Source: a virus
Virus record (IMG/VR): IMGVR_UViG_3300034109_000861
Coordinates: 1 to 28,891 of that record
Reading direction: 5' to 3' (one strand)
DNA: 28,891 bases
Part shown: in pieces, positions 25,707 through 28,891 of the stretch
Layout of the letters: every line of letters begins with the position of its first letter
Numbering within the stretch: position 1 is the first letter of the stretch
The notes under the pieces: model-generated
What the model was told of the DNA's origin: nothing
Database searches by the model: none
What the model saw: the letters and a program-made list of their open reading frames with translations, nothing else
Position numbers and translations under genes: made by a program

Positions 25707-27593
25707 TTATGTCAAATTTACTACTCTTCCTAATATGTCTCTGTTCTTATACTTAACTTCAAAAATTGAAGGATCTAATGCGGGGTATAATATATTATTC
25801 CTAGTTGCTGTAGCTATATCATAGTAATTACCGGAATATCCTTCATCCTCCTTGTATTTATTATGTATATCAAATGCTAGTATATTTTTCACTCCCTGTA
25901 CATCTTTGATTAAGCACATAACTTCACTTATATAAATAGGTTGACCTATCTGCATTTTATCATTAGAAAAGTAATCTCTAAGATTAGATAAGCATTGTAA
26001 AAGAACTTCATTTGAATTATATGTAGCGGATGTTAATATTTCAAAACTTATAGCTATGTTTATAATAAAAGCATCTCTTATATTTATAGCGTCAGTTAAC
26101 ATCCTGTATTGTAATAGATAATTTTTAAGATTCATTTTTACTGCCATATTTAAAGGGCTAAAGTTCTTATTATTATCGTATCCTAATAAATACAAATTAA
26201 GTGATAATGGATTTGGAATAAAATCAAATGTTCCATAAGCTCTAGTTTGAGCATCCCTTTCAATGTGAGCTTTAGCTACTGCTCCAAACTTCGGAGGCAA
26301 AGTGTAACATCTGACCATGTAGTCATCTTTTGTTACTGCTCTGTTCTGAGAAGCAAAGTGATTTATAGCTTCTTCTCTTAATGTTTCTATTGGTTTATCT
26401 GATATACCTCCTCTAGCTGGTTCCGGATTGTTTATGACAAGGGAACCTATAGATGCATTATATAAAGTCGAGTCTAAAGCACCTAAAGGAGTTAGTACGT
26501 TTATTGATGATATAGTAGTTATTGAGTTTGCTGAAACGTTATCCGGAATACCGCCTCCGATGGCGTATTGTACTGTAAGAGTGGTGTTAGAAGGAGCTGA
26601 CCCGTAAGTTTTTGTGTATAAAAAATTTTCCGGGGATATACTTAAATCAACAACTCTTTCAAAATAATTTAATCCAGACCCTACATTAAAAGGATTAGGA
26701 ACAATTTCTTCATCGACTTCACTGCTAACGCCACCTCCAAATTGTATTTCAGTTCTATCATCTAATCTAAGCCTAGTTACAAATCTTCTTTCTGTTTGTA
26801 AATAAGTTAATAAGTAAGGTGCAGAATCTCTGTATTGCGACAAATTTTGGTCGTTATGCGGTAAATTTTGTACAGGAATTGGTATGGTATCTTGAGCTAA
26901 ATAAGGCACTTCATACCACTTATTTCCATCTGAATCTGTTACGCTTAATATTTCAAGAACATTATTTTCAGGTAAGGTGATTTTATCATAAGGTTTAGGT
27001 GCTGCAAAACTAAACTGTCTTGATAAAATAGTTCCAGATACTGCTTTTACTTTTTTCCTAAATAGATAATTTTCTACTTCTCCTGCATTATCAATAGAAT
27101 AAACAGATATTTCGGTAGGGTCTAAAGAAGAACTGTACCTAAAATCGACAGATTCAATTGTTCTAAATGTTATATTTTCTCCACTTGTAGCTACTAAACT
27201 AGAATCTATAGATAAAGCATACTTGAAATCAGGTTTGTTATTAGGTCCATTTCCGGTAGAAGGAACTACTTGATAGATATCTAAATCTACTGATGCTCCT
27301 GTTATTAAAGATGGCTTAAATCCTAAAGAGTTAGCAATATTGTATAAATTTATTTTTTCTTGTACAGTGGATAATAATGATTCTCTTAACTGAATATCAG
27401 TGTAAAATGATAGAACATCTCCTACATAAGAAGCTAGTTCTATAAACATCATACCTGGAGAGGCTTCATTAAAATCATTATATGTATCAGGAAAGTAATT
27501 TTTAGAAAAATCTATTAAAGATTGTCTGAATTCTCCAAAATCTTTATTTACATATTTTACATCCTTACTAATTAAATTACTTCTTTTACTCAT
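25707..27593 (-). CDS. Baseplate wedge protein, gp6/J-like
   Basis: This 628-residue protein matches the T4 gp6/P2 J class of baseplate wedge subunits. These dimerise to form the ring that holds the wedges together and link the hub to the tail fibres. The N-terminal signature (VNKDFGEFRQSLIDFSKNYFP, then FNEASPGMMFIELASYVGD) is typical, with the helix VLSFYTDIQLRES. The C-terminal half shows PARGGISDKPIETLREEA and NRAVTKDDYMVRC, then a conserved-looking INIAISFEI and ISEVMCLIKDVQGVKNI. T4 gp6 has 660 residues, so this is full length. It starts two bases after the gp25-like gene, as J follows W in P2-type clusters. The leader (ATATTATAAAAATG) is A/T-rich without a Shine-Dalgarno. Confidence 0.93.
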   Translation of the reverse strand: MSKRSNLISKDVKYVNKDFGEFRQSLIDFSKNYFPDTYNDFNEASPGMMFIELASYVGDVLSFYTDIQLRESLLSTVQEKINLYNIANSLGFKPSLITGASVDLDIYQVVPSTGNGPNNKPDFKYALSIDSSLVATSGENITFRTIESVDFRYSSSLDPTEISVYSIDNAGEVENYLFRKKVKAVSGTILSRQFSFAAPKPYDKITLPENNVLEILSVTDSDGNKWYEVPYLAQDTIPIPVQNLPHNDQNLSQYRDSAPYLLTYLQTERRFVTRLRLDDRTEIQFGGGVSSEVDEEIVPNPFNVGSGLNYFERVVDLSISPENFLYTKTYGSAPSNTTLTVQYAIGGGIPDNVSANSITTISSINVLTPLGALDSTLYNASIGSLVINNPEPARGGISDKPIETLREEAINHFASQNRAVTKDDYMVRCYTLPPKFGAVAKAHIERDAQTRAYGTFDFIPNPLSLNLYLLGYDNNKNFSPLNMAVKMNLKNYLLQYRMLTDAINIRDAFIINIAISFEILTSATYNSNEVLLQCLSNLRDYFSNDKMQIGQPIYISEVMCLIKDVQGVKNILAFDIHNKYKEDEGYSGNYYDIATATRNNILYPALDPSIFEVKYKNRDILGRVVNLT

Positions 27594-27595
27594 TT

Positions 27596-28108
27596 TTATA
27601 ATATTTCAGCGGCTAAATCATTACCCGAATTATAGATTACTACTGTTCTATTGGCGCCTCGTTCTGTAACAGAAAATGTTATTCTCACATTAACTGAATT
27701 TTCTTGCTCTGAATACCCGTAGTTTTGATTACCTCCAATACCTACACTTAAATCTTTAAGAACTATATAAGGAAGCCAAAATCCTATATCTTCCTCTAGT
27801 GAAGACTCTAAAAAACCTCTATTAAACGAACTGTTTTGCTCAAAAACAAAATCTCTGAGAATTGTTCCAAAATTAGGTTGCATATATCGCTCACTTTTTC
27901 TAGTCATTAGTAAATTTATTAAATTACTAATTGCTTGCTCTTCGGTAGTGTAGGATAGTTTAAAAGGTCCTACATCTCTTGATGGTTTTTTGTTGTAAGC
28001 TTCTAAAGCACTTTTAACAAATGTATTTCTATTAAAAGGTAATAAAATTCCAACGGCTTTGTCTAATTTCGTATCAGGCGGATATGCCTTGTATATTATT
28101 CTAGCCAT
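27596..28108 (-). CDS. Baseplate wedge protein, gp25/W-like
   Basis: This 170-residue protein belongs to the gp25/GPW/TssE family, which nucleates sheath assembly at the baseplate. The core segment (EEQAISNLINLLMTRKSERYMQPNFGTILRDFVFEQN, about residues 56-92) is the family hallmark, with the ER-x-M-x-P-x-FG-T pattern. T4 gp25 has 132 residues, so this is slightly longer at the N-terminus. It overlaps the upstream gene by one base and precedes the gp6-like gene, as expected for a baseplate wedge cluster. Confidence 0.93.
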   Translation of the reverse strand: MARIIYKAYPPDTKLDKAVGILLPFNRNTFVKSALEAYNKKPSRDVGPFKLSYTTEEQAISNLINLLMTRKSERYMQPNFGTILRDFVFEQNSSFNRGFLESSLEEDIGFWLPYIVLKDLSVGIGGNQNYGYSEQENSVNVRITFSVTERGANRTVVIYNSGNDLAAEIL

Positions 28109-28506
28109 TATTTTATTTTTTCTGCTTTTTTCAATATCGGTGTATAATTTCTAGAAAGTAATTTACTCATTAGATTACCTCCTTCTGATGAAGGTAATAC
28201 AACTTTTCCATCCATATCAACTAAAGGTTCGTGTGAATAGTTAGATATACTCATATTTTCAGTAGTTACTGAAGGACCATAATCCATATCCGAACTGTTA
28301 AAAGGCGTAGTTCCTGATAGAAGAGAGTCTAAAGAACTATTAGATTTAATTGGTCTTTGTTCTCTAGTATAAGTATTTTCTACTACCTTGCTTGTATTTT
28401 TACTATTTAAATTATTAAATTCTTCTCTAATTATAGATTTTATCTCCTTTTTTAATTCTTGAGATATTTCTTTTACTAAGTATTTTATAAGTGAATTCTT
28501 TTCCAT
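28108..28506 (-). CDS. Unknown small coiled-coil-like protein
   Basis: The function is not recognised. The 132-residue product starts with a charged helix of about 40 residues (LIKYLVKEISQELKKEIKSI and onward) with heptad-like spacing. A Ser/Asn-rich, probably disordered middle follows, with VDMDGKVVLPSSEGG near residue 100 and a basic C-terminus. It shares one base with the start of the gp25-like gene. It could be a baseplate or tail assembly factor by location only. The motif TATTTATTATAAA lies just upstream of ATG 28506. Confidence 0.7.
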   Translation of the reverse strand: MEKNSLIKYLVKEISQELKKEIKSIIREEFNNLNSKNTSKVVENTYTREQRPIKSNSSLDSLLSGTTPFNSSDMDYGPSVTTENMSISNYSHEPLVDMDGKVVLPSSEGGNLMSKLLSRNYTPILKKAEKIK

Positions 28507-28507
28507 G

Positions 28508-28520
28508 TTTATAATAAATA
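28508..28520 (-). promoter_or_regulatory. Shared 13-base motif TATTTATTATAAA upstream of the gene at 28506
   Basis: This is identical to the motif at 17701-17713 and ends two bases before the ATG at 28506, in a 33-base gap. That is too close to the start codon for an ordinary leadered transcript from a -10 element here, so an A/T-rich ribosome-access element is as likely as a promoter. Confidence 0.28.
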
Positions 28521-28539
28521 TTTAAACTGTATAATAAAT

Positions 28540-28891
28540 TTAAAAATTAACCTCTACTATTTTATTTAAGTCCACTAATTCGTGAGATAAATGAGCGTAA
28601 TTATCTTCGTATAAAGTAACTTCTAGTTCTTTTCTTATACAATCTGAATTAACTAATATCTTTTTTTCTACAAGCATTGATTCTTCTAGTATAAACAAGT
28701 TGGTTGAAAGTAATTTTTCTATATCTGTATTATACTTGAATTTATCTCCTACTATATACCAACCGGGTTTACAATTTTCTTTTATAACTAATATCAAATA
28801 AACAACATCTGATACTATTGCTAAGGTTCTTTTACTTTTAAGAATAGAAACTATCTTAAATAAATGACCATAGCATTTACCATCAGGGTAT
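28540..28891 (-). CDS. Unknown protein, 5' part cut by window edge
   Basis: The frame is open from the right edge of the window to a stop at 28540. A TTG at 28797 could serve as a start for 85 residues, but the frame continues upstream without a stop for the 31 full codons to the edge. The reading there is YPDGKCYGHLFK, then IVSILKSKRTLAIVSDVVYL, joining ILVIKENCKPGWYIVGDKF. The upstream part reads like ordinary protein, so the gene most likely begins outside the window. No family is recognised, and the visible part has no membrane segment of clear strength. Confidence 0.6.
   Translation of the reverse strand, partial: YPDGKCYGHLFKIVSILKSKRTLAIVSDVVYLILVIKENCKPGWYIVGDKFKYNTDIEKLLSTNLFILEESMLVEKKILVNSDCIRKELEVTLYEDNYAHLSHELVDLNKIVEVNF

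Overview
The window is an AT-rich piece of a tailed-phage genome of the contractile-tail (T4-like myovirus) kind, or of a prophage of that kind. All convincing genes lie on the minus strand, packed end to end with gaps of 0 to 39 bases and several short overlaps, so the right edge is upstream and the left edge downstream. The main family evidence is a T4 gp17-type large terminase, gp25-type and gp6-type baseplate wedge proteins, a phage-type primase, Mre11/Rad50 (gp47/gp46) homology and several very large fibre-like proteins. Most starts lack a Shine-Dalgarno sequence and have A/T-rich leaders instead, which would fit a Bacteroidota-type host; this is an inference only.

Layout in transcription order, right to left. 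First come a partial unknown gene (28891-28540) and a small coiled-coil-like protein (28506-28108). The baseplate wedge genes follow: gp25-like (28108-27596) and gp6/J-like (27593-25707). Next are a DNRLRE-like structural protein (25705-24581), a collagen-like Gly-rich protein (24581-22329), a 1525-residue protein with a tail-protein-I/gp7-like stretch plus a LamG-like insert (22308-17731), and a 227-residue structural protein (17691-17008). Three consecutive proteins then share a C-terminal module (16993-11010), consistent with a set of fibres or decorations attached by a common part.

The next block, 11008-6540, is a nucleic-acid cassette inside the structural operon: a T7 endonuclease I-type Holliday-junction resolvase, a zinc-finger/TOPRIM primase, and one polypeptide that fuses an Mre11-type nuclease to a Rad50-type ATPase. 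Together these suit recombination-dependent replication and DNA repair or trimming before packaging.

The left end holds a 1659-residue collagen-like fibre (6536-1557), a 210-residue Cys-rich protein in the small-terminase position (1564-932), and the large terminase (945 to beyond the left edge).

The most unusual object is the 1659-residue fibre. A complete 133-residue Hint (intein-like) domain sits inside its collagen-like stalk, beginning with Cys and ending in His-Asn but followed by Met instead of Cys/Ser/Thr. The protein ends in a peptidase S74 intramolecular chaperone with its Ser-Asp motif. It therefore carries two separate self-cleaving modules, which suggests a fibre that matures by programmed self-cleavage into separate parts. 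No tRNA, CRISPR array, insertion sequence or convincing factor-independent terminator was seen, and no stretch over 300 bases lacks a gene.
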